Assembly: GCF_024347495.1 (NCBI RefSeq)
Contig: NZ_AP025490.1
Span: forward strand, 2,728,001-2,792,000
Length of the DNA stretch: 64,000 nt
Source of the DNA: Vibrio gallaecicus
GTDB taxonomy: Bacteria; Pseudomonadota; Gammaproteobacteria; Enterobacterales; Vibrionaceae
Reading direction: 5' to 3'
Shown here: piece after piece, positions 11,283 to 19,125 of the stretch
Layout of the letters: the number at the start of each line of letters is the position of its first letter
Position numbering within the stretch: position 1 is the stretch's first letter
Translations under genes and position numbers: made by a program
The notes under the pieces: generated by a model
The model's database searches: none
What the model saw: only the letters and a program-made list of their open reading frames with translations
What the model was told of the DNA's origin: nothing

Positions 11283-11837
11283 TTAGAATCCAGGATCCCA
11301 GTCAACTTCGATCCGGCGAGCTTCGCGATCAACTTTCTTGATCACTTGCTCTTCAAGGTACGGAATTAACCGTTCCTTTTGGCCAAAAGCATCTTTTAGA
11401 TTTGCTTTAATTACTAGAACATCGTTCGAGCCAGTTTCTAATAGGTCAGTAACCTCACCAAGGTCGTAACCTTTAGTGGTAAAAACTTGCATACCAAACA
11501 ATTCACGCCAGTAGAATTCATCTTCTGACAATTCAGGTAATGAAGCAGGGTCGATAGCAATTTCAAAGTTAGTCATCAGTTGCGCGTCTTCACGAACATC
11601 TAATCCCGCTAGTTTACATACATAGCCTTGACCATGACGTTTCCAGCTCTCAACTTTATACTCAACCCACTTGCCCTTTAGGTTTAAATACCAAGGACTG
11701 TAATCAAATATGCTTTCAGCATTGTCTGTGTAGGAGAAAACTTTAAGCCAGCCACGAATACCATAGGTAGACCCAAGTTTACCCATAACAATTCTATCGT
11801 TTTGCTTGCTCATAGTTTCTTTACCCTTCATCGACAT
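11283..11837 (-). CDS. rimM: Ribosome maturation factor RimM
   Basis: RimM assists late maturation of the 30S head and binds S19. The N-terminal RimM domain ([18 protein letters not shown]) is followed by a PRC-barrel ([14 protein letters not shown]) and ends in [11 protein letters not shown]. Start choice is uncertain: ATG at 11837 has AGAGAA upstream, while an in-frame ATG at 11813 (MSKQNDRIV) has AAGGG upstream. I keep the longer form because an MSMKGKETM extension is, from memory, usual in vibrios. Confidence 0.95.
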   Translation of the reverse strand: MSMKGKETMSKQNDRIVMGKLGSTYGIRGWLKVFSYTDNAESIFDYSPWYLNLKGKWVEYKVESWKRHGQGYVCKLAGLDVREDAQLMTNFEIAIDPASLPELSEDEFYWRELFGMQVFTTKGYDLGEVTDLLETGSNDVLVIKANLKDAFGQKERLIPYLEEQVIKKVDREARRIEVDWDPGF

Positions 11838-11861
11838 AAGCTATTTCTCTTTAAAAAAGAA

Positions 11862-12110
11862 TTAAGCCGCTTTTTGAGCGTCTTTAACTAGCTTAGCTAC
11901 GCGGTCAGAAAGAGATGCGCCTTGACCAACCCAATGGTTAACGCGATCTAGGTCTAGACGTAGACCTTCTTCTTGACCTTGAGCTGTAGGGTTAAAGAAA
12001 CCTACTTTCTCGATGAAACGGCCAGTTGCAGCGTTGCGGCTATCCGCAACTACGATTTGATAGAATGGGCGCTTCTTTGCACCGTGACGTGCCAAACGAA
12101 TGGTTACCAT
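11862..12110 (-). CDS. rpsP: 30S ribosomal protein S16
   Basis: S16 (82 residues, [17 protein letters not shown]) is needed for 30S assembly. The signatures [14 protein letters not shown] and GFFNP are clear. GAGG precedes the ATG at 12110. It is the first gene of the operon; the promoter and a leader stem-loop lie immediately upstream. Confidence 0.98.
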   Translation of the reverse strand: MVTIRLARHGAKKRPFYQIVVADSRNAATGRFIEKVGFFNPTAQGQEEGLRLDLDRVNHWVGQGASLSDRVAKLVKDAQKAA

Positions 12111-12143
12111 GTCGTCCTCTTTGCTTTCTTAATAAAATAATTA

Positions 12144-12172
12144 ACCCCAAGTATAAGTAAATAGCTTGGGGT
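12144..12172 (-). promoter_or_regulatory. Leader stem-loop of the rpsP operon
   Basis: An 8-bp stem (ACCCCAAG / CTTGGGGT) with a 13-base loop lies in the presumed 5' leader between the promoter and rpsP, about 34 bases before the start codon. It has no useful T run, so it is more likely a leader structure than a terminator. A regulatory role is inferred only. Confidence 0.5.
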
Positions 12173-12196
12173 CTCGTGCCAAATTAAAGCCCCGGA

Positions 12197-12224
12197 ATTT
12201 TACTCTTATTCAGGGGCAATGCAA
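12197..12224 (-). promoter_or_regulatory. Sigma-70 promoter of rpsP-rimM-trmD-rplS
   Basis: On the minus strand TTGCAT (-35) and TAAAAT (-10) are separated by 16 bases and followed by a G+C-rich discriminator (TCCGGGGC), as in ppGpp-sensitive ribosomal promoters. The predicted transcript begins near 12190, about 80 bases before rpsP. Confidence 0.7.
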
Positions 12225-12321
12225 GGGATTTAGCTATTTTTTCACCAACATAGCTCCGTATACTTTCTGTGACACGGATAACACTATGAAAAGTAACGTA
12301 GCTAAAGGTTACATTTGTAGA

Positions 12322-13713
12322 TTATCGACCAAACGGGTTAAAACCACCACCCATTCCGCCCATACCACCGCCGCCCATCATGCCTTGCATGTTGCGCATC
12401 ATGCCCTTCATTCCACCTTTCTGCATTTTCTTCATCATTTTTTGCATTTGGGTGAACTGTTTAAGCATACGGTTTACATCTTGTACTTGAGTTCCAGAAC
12501 CCGCAGCGATACGTTTCTTACGAGAACCTTTAATCAACTCCGGACGCTGACGCTCTTTCATTGTCATGGAATTAATAATAGCTTCCATTTGCTTGAACAT
12601 TTTATCGTCAACTTTGTCTTTCACATTATCAGGAAGCTGAGACATTCCAGGAAGCTTATCCATCATGCCCATCATGCCACCCATGTTGTGCATTTGACCA
12701 AGCTGCTCACGGAAGTCTTCAAGGTCAAAGCCTTTTTTCTCTTTGAACTTCTTAGCGAGCTTCTCTGCTTTTTCGGTATCAACGTTTTTCTGTAAATCTT
12801 CAATAAGAGAAAGTACGTCACCCATACCAAGGATACGAGAAGCAACACGATCAGGATGGAAAGGTTCTAATGCGTCAGTTTTTTCACCAACACCCAAGAA
12901 CTTAATTGGTTTACCAGTAATGTGACGAACAGATAGCGCAGCACCACCACGAGCATCACCATCCACTTTCGTTAAGATAACCCCCGTTAAAGGCAATGTA
13001 TCGCCAAAAGCTTTTGCTGTATTTGCCGCATCTTGACCTGTCATTGCATCAACAACGAACAGAGTTTCAACTGGCGTAATAGCAGTGTGAAGCTCTTTAA
13101 TTTCCGTCATCATGTCTTCGTCAATCGCTAAACGACCAGCTGTATCGACAAGAAGTACGTCGTAGAATTTTTTCTTCGCGTGATCAATCGCGCCATTAGC
13201 AATATCAATTGGTTTTTGATCAGCAGACGATGGGAAGAAATCCACACCGACTTCAGATGCTAATGTTTCAAGCTGTTTAATTGCGGCTGGACGGTAAACG
13301 TCGGCAGAAACAACCAAAACTTTCTTTTTATCACGCTCTGTTAATAGCTTAGAAAGCTTAGCGACGCTGGTTGTTTTACCTGCACCTTGCAAACCAGCCA
13401 TAAGAATAACAGCAGGTGGTTGAGCGGCTAAATCAAGAGCCTCGTTCGACTCTCCCATTACCGCTTCAAGTTCGGCTTGAACGATCTTAATGAATTCTTG
13501 ACCAGGAGTTAGAGATTTAGAAACCTCGACTCCTACAGCACCCTCTTTTACACGCTTTACGAAATCACGTACAACAGGTAGTGCAACATCGGCTTCAAGA
13601 AGCGCCATACGAACTTCACGTAGCGTTTCTTTAATATTGTCTTCGGTCAAACGACCTTTACCGCTGATATTTTTCAGCGTTTTGGATAGACGATCCGTTA
13701 AATTATCAAACAT
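12322..13713 (-). CDS. ffh: Signal recognition particle protein Ffh (SRP54)
   Basis: Ffh is the GTPase of the SRP, binding signal sequences and 4.5S RNA for co-translational targeting. It has the N domain, the G domain with Walker A GLQGAGKTT, DTAGR and TKVDGDARGG, and a methionine-rich M domain. The C-terminal tail is very rich in Met and Gly. The open frame reaches 13731, but the ATG at 13713 (MFDNLTDRLSKTL) matches the family start and has AGAGAA upstream, giving 463 residues. It is a single-gene transcript, divergent from corE. Confidence 0.97.
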   Translation of the reverse strand: MFDNLTDRLSKTLKNISGKGRLTEDNIKETLREVRMALLEADVALPVVRDFVKRVKEGAVGVEVSKSLTPGQEFIKIVQAELEAVMGESNEALDLAAQPPAVILMAGLQGAGKTTSVAKLSKLLTERDKKKVLVVSADVYRPAAIKQLETLASEVGVDFFPSSADQKPIDIANGAIDHAKKKFYDVLLVDTAGRLAIDEDMMTEIKELHTAITPVETLFVVDAMTGQDAANTAKAFGDTLPLTGVILTKVDGDARGGAALSVRHITGKPIKFLGVGEKTDALEPFHPDRVASRILGMGDVLSLIEDLQKNVDTEKAEKLAKKFKEKKGFDLEDFREQLGQMHNMGGMMGMMDKLPGMSQLPDNVKDKVDDKMFKQMEAIINSMTMKERQRPELIKGSRKKRIAAGSGTQVQDVNRMLKQFTQMQKMMKKMQKGGMKGMMRNMQGMMGGGGMGGMGGGFNPFGR

Positions 13714-13773
13714 AGTTTTCTCTTCGCTCAATCCTGCGATTATTACTGTCAGTATACATTAGCGCGGATTAGA

Positions 13774-13814
13774 GTCACACCCGTTGTAAGCCGTTAATAA
13801 TTCGCAGGTGTGAC
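13774..13814. repeat. Inverted repeat in the ffh-corE intergenic region
   Basis: GTCACACC at 13774-13781 is repeated in inverse as GGTGTGAC at 13807-13814, 25 bases apart. The arms face the wrong way for a CRP site. It lies upstream of both divergent genes, so a regulator site or hairpin is possible. Confidence 0.5.
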
Positions 13815-13877
13815 CTATACCATTGTTCGATTTAAATTGAATATGGTTCGACCATAGCCCAAGCGCGCGATGCAAGG

Positions 13878-13883
13878 TATAAT
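13878..13883 (+). promoter_or_regulatory. Probable -10 element for corE
   Basis: A consensus TATAAT lies 35 bases before the corE start. I see no good -35 hexamer at 16-18 bases upstream, so the promoter may need an activator. Confidence 0.45.
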
Positions 13884-13917
13884 TCTCTGATTACGACAAT
13901 CATTTTTTATGGAAACC

Positions 13918-14712
13918 ATGGACAGTCTCATTGCAATAGCAGCAGCCTTTCTCTACGTAATGGCTATATCCACAATTGTTCCCGGTCTTGCTCATCAGAC
14001 CGGCATTCGCACGAAAACCGTATTCATCAGTGCGTTACTTGCTTTGGTTTTTCATGCTTGGCTGCTCAGCGATCTAATTTTCAATGCTAGTGGTCAAAAT
14101 CTAAGTATTCTAAATGTCGCTTCTCTCATTAGTTTCATCATTTCTTTTGTGATGAGTGCTGCAATGCTCAAAAACCGCCTATGGTTTTTGCTACCCGTTG
14201 TTTATAGCTTCGCGGCAATCAACTTAGTTGCGGCTTCTTTCTTACCTAGTACTTTCATAAAACATTTAGAGCAAGACCCTAAGCTGCTCATGCACATATC
14301 CTTAGCTTTATTCTCTTACGCGACTCTTACAATTGGAGCTTTATACGCTCTACAACTCGCGTGGCTAGATCATAAGCTCAAAAAGAAGAAAGCACTTGCC
14401 ATCAACCCTAACTTGCCTCCTTTGATGATGGTTGAAAGGCAACTGTTTAAAATCATTCTGATCGGTAATTTATTGCTGACTGGTACTTTGCTAACAGGCT
14501 TCGTTTTTGTTGAAGATATGTTTGCACAAGGTAAAGCGCATAAAGCGGTTTTATCCTTTATTGCTTGGATCATCTATACCACTCTGCTCTGGGGTCACTA
14601 CCAAAAAGGTTGGAGAGGTCAGAAAGTTACTTGGTTTGCAGTTGCAGGTGCTAGCATTCTAACATTGGCATACTTTGGTAGCCGATTCGTACAAGAAGTC
14701 ATACTCACTTAA
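13918..14712 (+). CDS. ypjD: Inner membrane protein CorE/YpjD (CcsA-like cytochrome c assembly fold)
   Basis: This polytopic membrane protein of about 264 residues has some eight hydrophobic helices and the CcsA/ResC-like segment (SLALFSYATLTIGALYALQL). It is the YpjD/CorE family, encoded beside ffh and corB as in enterobacteria. The family has been linked to magnesium/cobalt handling, but its activity is poorly defined. ATG 13918 (MDSLIAIAAAF) follows a GGAA and gives the usual length; ATG 13909 adds three residues without a ribosome site. Confidence 0.88.
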   Translation: MDSLIAIAAAFLYVMAISTIVPGLAHQTGIRTKTVFISALLALVFHAWLLSDLIFNASGQNLSILNVASLISFIISFVMSAAMLKNRLWFLLPVVYSFAAINLVAASFLPSTFIKHLEQDPKLLMHISLALFSYATLTIGALYALQLAWLDHKLKKKKALAINPNLPPLMMVERQLFKIILIGNLLLTGTLLTGFVFVEDMFAQGKAHKAVLSFIAWIIYTTLLWGHYQKGWRGQKVTWFAVAGASILTLAYFGSRFVQEVILT

Positions 14713-14724
14713 TGGCTTTATCAA

Positions 14725-14754
14725 TAAGGTAAGGGCATCAGTGCCCTTGCCTTA
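14725..14754. repeat. Strong stem-loop between corE and corB
   Basis: A 13-bp stem (TAAGGTAAGGGCA / TGCCCTTGCCTTA, one G-U) with a TCAG loop. Neither strand has a proper T run, so it may be a processing or attenuating hairpin rather than a terminator. Confidence 0.6.
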
Positions 14755-14838
14755 AAAATATTGAATACGCTATATTCAATTAACACCAAGGCCACACCGG
14801 TCATAAATTAATCAGAAATAAAATAGGAAAAAAATAGT

Positions 14839-16107
14839 TTGAACGACATATCAACGGGTATCTTATTTGCGCTACTCGCGTGTCTCATCATAATCTCTGG
14901 TTATTTTTCTGGTTCCGAAACTGGCATGATGTCTTTGAACCGCTACCGTTTAAAGCATCTTGCGAATACGGGACATAAGGGTGCCAAGCGAGTCGAGAAA
15001 CTGCTAAGTCGCCCTGACAGGTTGATAGGCTTAATTCTTATTGGTAACAACCTCGTTAATATTCTAGCTTCTGCCATTGCTACTATTCTAGGTATGCGGA
15101 TCTACGGTGACATTGGTGTCGCCATTGCCACTGGTGCTCTTACCCTCGTCATTCTTGTTTTTGCAGAAGTCACACCAAAAACTATTGCCTCTTTATTTCC
15201 CGAACGAGTTTCCTATGCCAGCAGCATATTGCTGACTATTTTAATGAAGCTTCTTTCCCCTCTCGTTATTCTTGTGAACTTCATAACAAATGGATTCATT
15301 AAAATACTGGGAGTAAAAGTTGATCATAATGCACCTGACCATCTAAGTTCAGATGAGCTAAGAACTGTAGTAAATGAAGCAGGAACGCTGATACCTCAAC
15401 GCCACCAAGATATGCTGGTATCCATTCTCGATTTAGAGCATGTGACAGTAAATGACATCATGGTTCCACGTAACGAAATCACTGGAATCGATATTAATGA
15501 TGACTGGAAATCTATCGTTCGCCAGCTCACTCACTCTCCTCATGGTCGTGTCGTTTTGTACCGAGATCAGATTGATGAAGTAGTAGGCATGCTGAGATTA
15601 CGCGAAGCTTATCGTTTAATGCTTGAGAAAAATGAATTCAATAAAGAAACCTTGTTGCGTGCAGCTGACGAGATTTACTTTATTCCCGAATCAACCCCTC
15701 TCAATGTCCAACTGCTGAAATTCCAAAGAAATAAACAGCGCATTGGTCTTATCGTTGATGAGTACGGCGATATAAATGGTCTAGTCACACTAGAAGATAT
15801 TCTAGAAGAAATTGTTGGTGAATTTACGACATCAATTGCTCCAAGTTTATCTGAAGAGATCACCCCTCAAAGTGACGGCAGCTTTTTAATAGAAGGCAGT
15901 GCCAATATTCGAGACATTAACAAGGGGCTTCAGTGGGCTTTACCAACAGATGGACCACGAACTCTTAATGGTTTAATTCTTGAGCATTTAGAAGACATTC
16001 CTGAAAGTCATCTTAGTGTACAAGTGGCGAGCCACCCAATGGAAATTGTTGAGTTAGAAGAAAACCGCATAAAGTTGGTTAAAGTCTTTCCTCAACTAGT
16101 TCAATAG
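14839..16107 (+). CDS. corB: CorB/YfjD, CNNM-type transporter (DUF21, CBS pair, CorC_HlyC)
   Basis: The 422 residues carry an N-terminal DUF21 membrane domain (FSGSETGMMSLNRYRLKHLA, then IGNNLVNILASA), a CBS pair (NDIMVPRNEITGID; VDEYGDINGLVTLEDILEEIVGE) and a C-terminal CorC_HlyC domain. CNNM/CorB proteins act in magnesium transport or its control. The start is TTG 14839, with AGGA upstream; no ATG fits without losing the first helix. It follows corE by 126 bases and is probably its partner. Confidence 0.92.
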   Translation: MNDISTGILFALLACLIIISGYFSGSETGMMSLNRYRLKHLANTGHKGAKRVEKLLSRPDRLIGLILIGNNLVNILASAIATILGMRIYGDIGVAIATGALTLVILVFAEVTPKTIASLFPERVSYASSILLTILMKLLSPLVILVNFITNGFIKILGVKVDHNAPDHLSSDELRTVVNEAGTLIPQRHQDMLVSILDLEHVTVNDIMVPRNEITGIDINDDWKSIVRQLTHSPHGRVVLYRDQIDEVVGMLRLREAYRLMLEKNEFNKETLLRAADEIYFIPESTPLNVQLLKFQRNKQRIGLIVDEYGDINGLVTLEDILEEIVGEFTTSIAPSLSEEITPQSDGSFLIEGSANIRDINKGLQWALPTDGPRTLNGLILEHLEDIPESHLSVQVASHPMEIVELEENRIKLVKVFPQLVQ

Positions 16108-16163
16108 ATTTCAATAAACAAAGCATCATCTATTCAAAAATAAGTCGATTGTCGAACACATAT

Positions 16164-16201
16164 AAAAAGAGCCTCATTCATTAAATGAGGCTCTTTTTTT
16201 A
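16164..16201. terminator. Bidirectional terminator between corB and luxS
   Basis: A 12-bp stem AAGAGCCTCATT / AATGAGGCTCTT is flanked by A and T runs on both sides, serving converging corB and luxS. Confidence 0.92.
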
Positions 16202-16258
16202 ATCTCTTCACCCTACTTTGTAAATCAACATAAAAGGCAGCAGGTGAACACATCGAAA

Positions 16259-16777
16259 CTAGTCGATTTTTAACTCTTGCAGCATTGATTCAGGCAAAGC
16301 CAGTTCATCATTTTTATTCACTGCAATACCTGAAGAAATAATTGCTTTAGCTATATCTTTTGCTTCATCTAAAGAATGCATCGCTGCGGTACCACACTGA
16401 TATTCATTCAGCTCTGGGATCTTGTTTTGGCTTTCAACTTTCAGAACATCTTCCATTGCCGCTAACCAAGAGTCAGCTACCAGTTGCTCGGTTGGAGTTC
16501 CAATCAAGCTCATATAGAAACCGGTACGACACCCCATTGGTGAGATATCAATAATTTCTACATTTGCACCGTTTAAGTGCGCTCGCATAAAACCAGCATA
16601 TAAGTGCTCTAAAGTATGGATACCTTTTTCAGATAAGATATCTTTATTCGGAGCAGTAAAACGTAAATCAAATACTGTGATGGTATCCCCTTTAGGGGTT
16701 TGCATTGTTTTAGCGACACGAACCGCTGGTGCATTCATTCGCGTGTGATCAACAGTAAAACTATCTAATAAAGGCAT
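16259..16777 (-). CDS. luxS: S-ribosylhomocysteine lyase LuxS (autoinducer-2 synthesis)
   Basis: LuxS splits S-ribosylhomocysteine to homocysteine and DPD, the precursor of autoinducer-2. The 172 residues include the metal motif HTLEH near residue 55, MGCRTGFY around the catalytic Cys near 84, and the Cys ligand in [11 protein letters not shown] near 128. Length and start ([14 protein letters not shown]) are standard. In vibrios it feeds LuxPQ quorum sensing; no receptor genes are in this window. It is followed by a terminator and preceded by a lipoprotein gene and gshA on the same strand. Confidence 0.98.
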   Translation of the reverse strand: MPLLDSFTVDHTRMNAPAVRVAKTMQTPKGDTITVFDLRFTAPNKDILSEKGIHTLEHLYAGFMRAHLNGANVEIIDISPMGCRTGFYMSLIGTPTEQLVADSWLAAMEDVLKVESQNKIPELNEYQCGTAAMHSLDEAKDIAKAIISSGIAVNKNDELALPESMLQELKID

Positions 16778-16799
16778 TGTTCTTCTCCATGACAGTTGG

Positions 16800-17435
16800 C
16801 TAAAAAAACCAACTTCGATTATCTTCCAATTCTTGGCGACATTGCTTTAACTGCCACCCGTAATCTTTTGCTTGTTGTTCGACTTTGCGAGCGACCTTAA
16901 TTAAAGATGGCTTGCTATTATATGATTTACGCTTATAGCCACCACGCCCTTCGTGATAAGCCAGATATTGATTATATGGGTCCCAAAGGGATACCCCTAG
17001 CTGACGACGAGTCTCATGGGTATACCAACCAATAAACATGAGTGCATCATCAAAATTTGTTCTTGAACCACCATGCCCTGTCGCTTTTTGAAAGTCTTCC
17101 CACGCAGGATCTTGAGCCTGAGCATAGCCATAAGCACTGCTCACATGTCCCCATGGAATAAAGCCAAGTAAGTAATCTTTGGGCGGTCGAGCATCATGCC
17201 TAAAGCTGCTTTCTTGCTTAACAAATGCCATCGCTACATTTATGGGGGTGCCCCACTCTTCTTCCATATCTAGGGCATCATCGTACCAAGACGAGTGCTC
17301 TCGGAAAATGCTGCATATGTTGCTTTGCTGTTTTGGTGGGGGGGTTGCACACCCACTTAAAAAAACAGCACAAAAACCAACAGCAAGAAGCTGTCGGTAT
17401 CGGAAAAATACATTTGATGAACGCATTTTATTCAA
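16800..17435 (-). CDS. Lipoprotein with transglycosylase SLT-like domain
   Basis: The 211 residues begin with a lipoprotein signal (lipobox LSGC near residue 29), followed by a Pro-rich linker. A lysozyme-like SLT domain contains [13 protein letters not shown] with the likely catalytic Glu, then [13 protein letters not shown] and [11 protein letters not shown]. Cleavage of peptidoglycan glycan strands is inferred from these motifs. An ATG three codons in (17426) is also possible. It lies between luxS and gshA, 22 and 19 bases away, so the three may be one transcript. Confidence 0.85.
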   Translation of the reverse strand: MNKMRSSNVFFRYRQLLAVGFCAVFLSGCATPPPKQQSNICSIFREHSSWYDDALDMEEEWGTPINVAMAFVKQESSFRHDARPPKDYLLGFIPWGHVSSAYGYAQAQDPAWEDFQKATGHGGSRTNFDDALMFIGWYTHETRRQLGVSLWDPYNQYLAYHEGRGGYKRKSYNSKPSLIKVARKVEQQAKDYGWQLKQCRQELEDNRSWFF

Positions 17436-17454
17436 ACGTCTAATCTCGCTAAAT

Positions 17455-19035
17455 TTAAGCTTTTAGGTACGAGAAATAATCACTCAAAAAGCTATCAAAG
17501 TCTTGAGTATCGGCAGACTCAGCTTGATTTTGTGCTGCCAGTGAACGTTCAACTTCAGCCTCCATCAAACTTGCCGAATAAACTTTATATTGATGGTCTT
17601 TGTGTTGCTGAGCATAAGCTTTTCCATAGCTACAGCCAACTTTACCCAAACCGCCTAACTTCTTTGTTTCAGCAAGAAGTTGACCTGAAATAGTAAGTTC
17701 AGGATTATCAATCCATTGCTCTAACGTATCGCATGTCTCTTGATATGCATGACCGCCTTGTTCAGCGTCCATCACTTCAGCGATCGCTCGTAGATCTTTG
17801 AATACTCGTTTAGCCCAATCTTGAAGTGATAGTCTTTCACCTTCACAACCGATTTGTAACTCTAAACCTGGCTGACGCCCCTCTAGAATCACTTTATTCC
17901 AGTTGTCGCGCCAGCATTCTAATTCGCAGTTATCCATTTCAGCTGAGTCAGACAACACGCTCCACGTTAGGAACAAATCTAGGAAGCGCACTTGTTGCTC
18001 TGTAATACCAATAGAGCTAAACGGGTTAACATCGAGTGAGCGTACTTCAATATACTCAACACCACCACGAGCCAGAGCTTCTGATGGTTTCTCACCATTT
18101 TTAGCGACTCTCTTAGGGCGGATAGGGGCATAAAGTTCATTTTCGATCTGTAGCACATTGCTGTTTAGTTGACGGTATTGACCATCAACTTTCACGCCAA
18201 TTTCAGCAAACTCTTCTGAAGGTGTACGAATCGCTTGATTTAAGCCATCTAAATATTGGTCAAGACTGTTGAAGCCAATTTTCAATACACTTTGCGCACT
18301 ATTGGTATAGCCAAGGTCACTTAAACGTAAAGCCGTTGCTTTAGGCAAATAAAGCGTTTCGCCAATTTTCTCAAACGGTAGATTTGTTTCGCGCCCTTTG
18401 ATAAAAGATGAACACAGCGCCGGAGATGCACCAAAGAAGTAAGGGATTAACCAACCGAAACGATAGTAATTACGGATAAGCCCAAAATACGCTTTTGACT
18501 TGGCGTCTTTTCGTTCGTCTTCAGTTTGTTCACCCAACAACGTATCCCAAAAGCTTTCTGGGAAAGAGAAATTGAAATGCACGCCTGAGATAATCTGCAT
18601 TAAGCTGCCGTAACGTCGCTTCAAACCTTCTCGGTATAATGTTTTCATTTTACCGTTATTAGATGAGCCGTATTGCGCCAACTGAATATCATCTTCACTG
18701 CCAACATAACAAGGCATCGAAAGCGGCCATAGCTTTTCACTTTCAAGCTTCGTCTGAGTAAAGTGGTGAATATCCGCTAATTGGTTTAGAAGTGTTGGGA
18801 CTTCATTCGAAACCGGAGTAATGAACTCTAGTAATGACTCAGAAAAGTCTGTCGTTACCCATTCATTCGTCAATGCCGATCCTAAAGATTTTGGGTGCAG
18901 ACCTAAGGCTAGACGACCATCTTCCTTGTAGCGTAATGTTTCCCTTTCAACACCTCGACCAAATTCAGAGAAGGTCTTAGGGTTAGATGCAACTTGCTTT
19001 AGTCGCGCAGCAAAATCAGTCAAAATGTCGTTCAC
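17455..19035 (-). CDS. gshA: Glutamate-cysteine ligase
   Basis: GshA joins glutamate and cysteine in the first, rate-limiting step of glutathione synthesis. The 526 residues match the proteobacterial type I enzyme: [11 protein letters not shown] near the N terminus, then [10 protein letters not shown], and [16 protein letters not shown]. It is the largest gene of the gshA-lipoprotein-luxS run. Confidence 0.97.
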   Translation of the reverse strand: MNDILTDFAARLKQVASNPKTFSEFGRGVERETLRYKEDGRLALGLHPKSLGSALTNEWVTTDFSESLLEFITPVSNEVPTLLNQLADIHHFTQTKLESEKLWPLSMPCYVGSEDDIQLAQYGSSNNGKMKTLYREGLKRRYGSLMQIISGVHFNFSFPESFWDTLLGEQTEDERKDAKSKAYFGLIRNYYRFGWLIPYFFGASPALCSSFIKGRETNLPFEKIGETLYLPKATALRLSDLGYTNSAQSVLKIGFNSLDQYLDGLNQAIRTPSEEFAEIGVKVDGQYRQLNSNVLQIENELYAPIRPKRVAKNGEKPSEALARGGVEYIEVRSLDVNPFSSIGITEQQVRFLDLFLTWSVLSDSAEMDNCELECWRDNWNKVILEGRQPGLELQIGCEGERLSLQDWAKRVFKDLRAIAEVMDAEQGGHAYQETCDTLEQWIDNPELTISGQLLAETKKLGGLGKVGCSYGKAYAQQHKDHQYKVYSASLMEAEVERSLAAQNQAESADTQDFDSFLSDYFSYLKA

Positions 19036-19080
19036 TTATCTTATATCGTTCTGATTAGAACTCATCATAAATTAGGTTAT

Positions 19081-19110
19081 GGAAGAAGGCTACTTTTCGC
19101 CTTTCTTCCC
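19081..19110 (-). terminator. Possible weak terminator after the M16 protease gene
   Basis: GGAAGAAGGC faces GCCTTTCTTCC with one bulged base. The T tail on the minus strand is poor, so partial read-through into gshA is likely. Confidence 0.35.
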
Positions 19111-19125
19111 CCTTTAATGTGTACT

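Noticed and set aside
12166..12795. Plus-strand frame of 209 residues, very rich in His
   Set aside because: It is antisense to the Met- and Gly-rich M domain of ffh; the His codons are reversed Met (ATG) codons.
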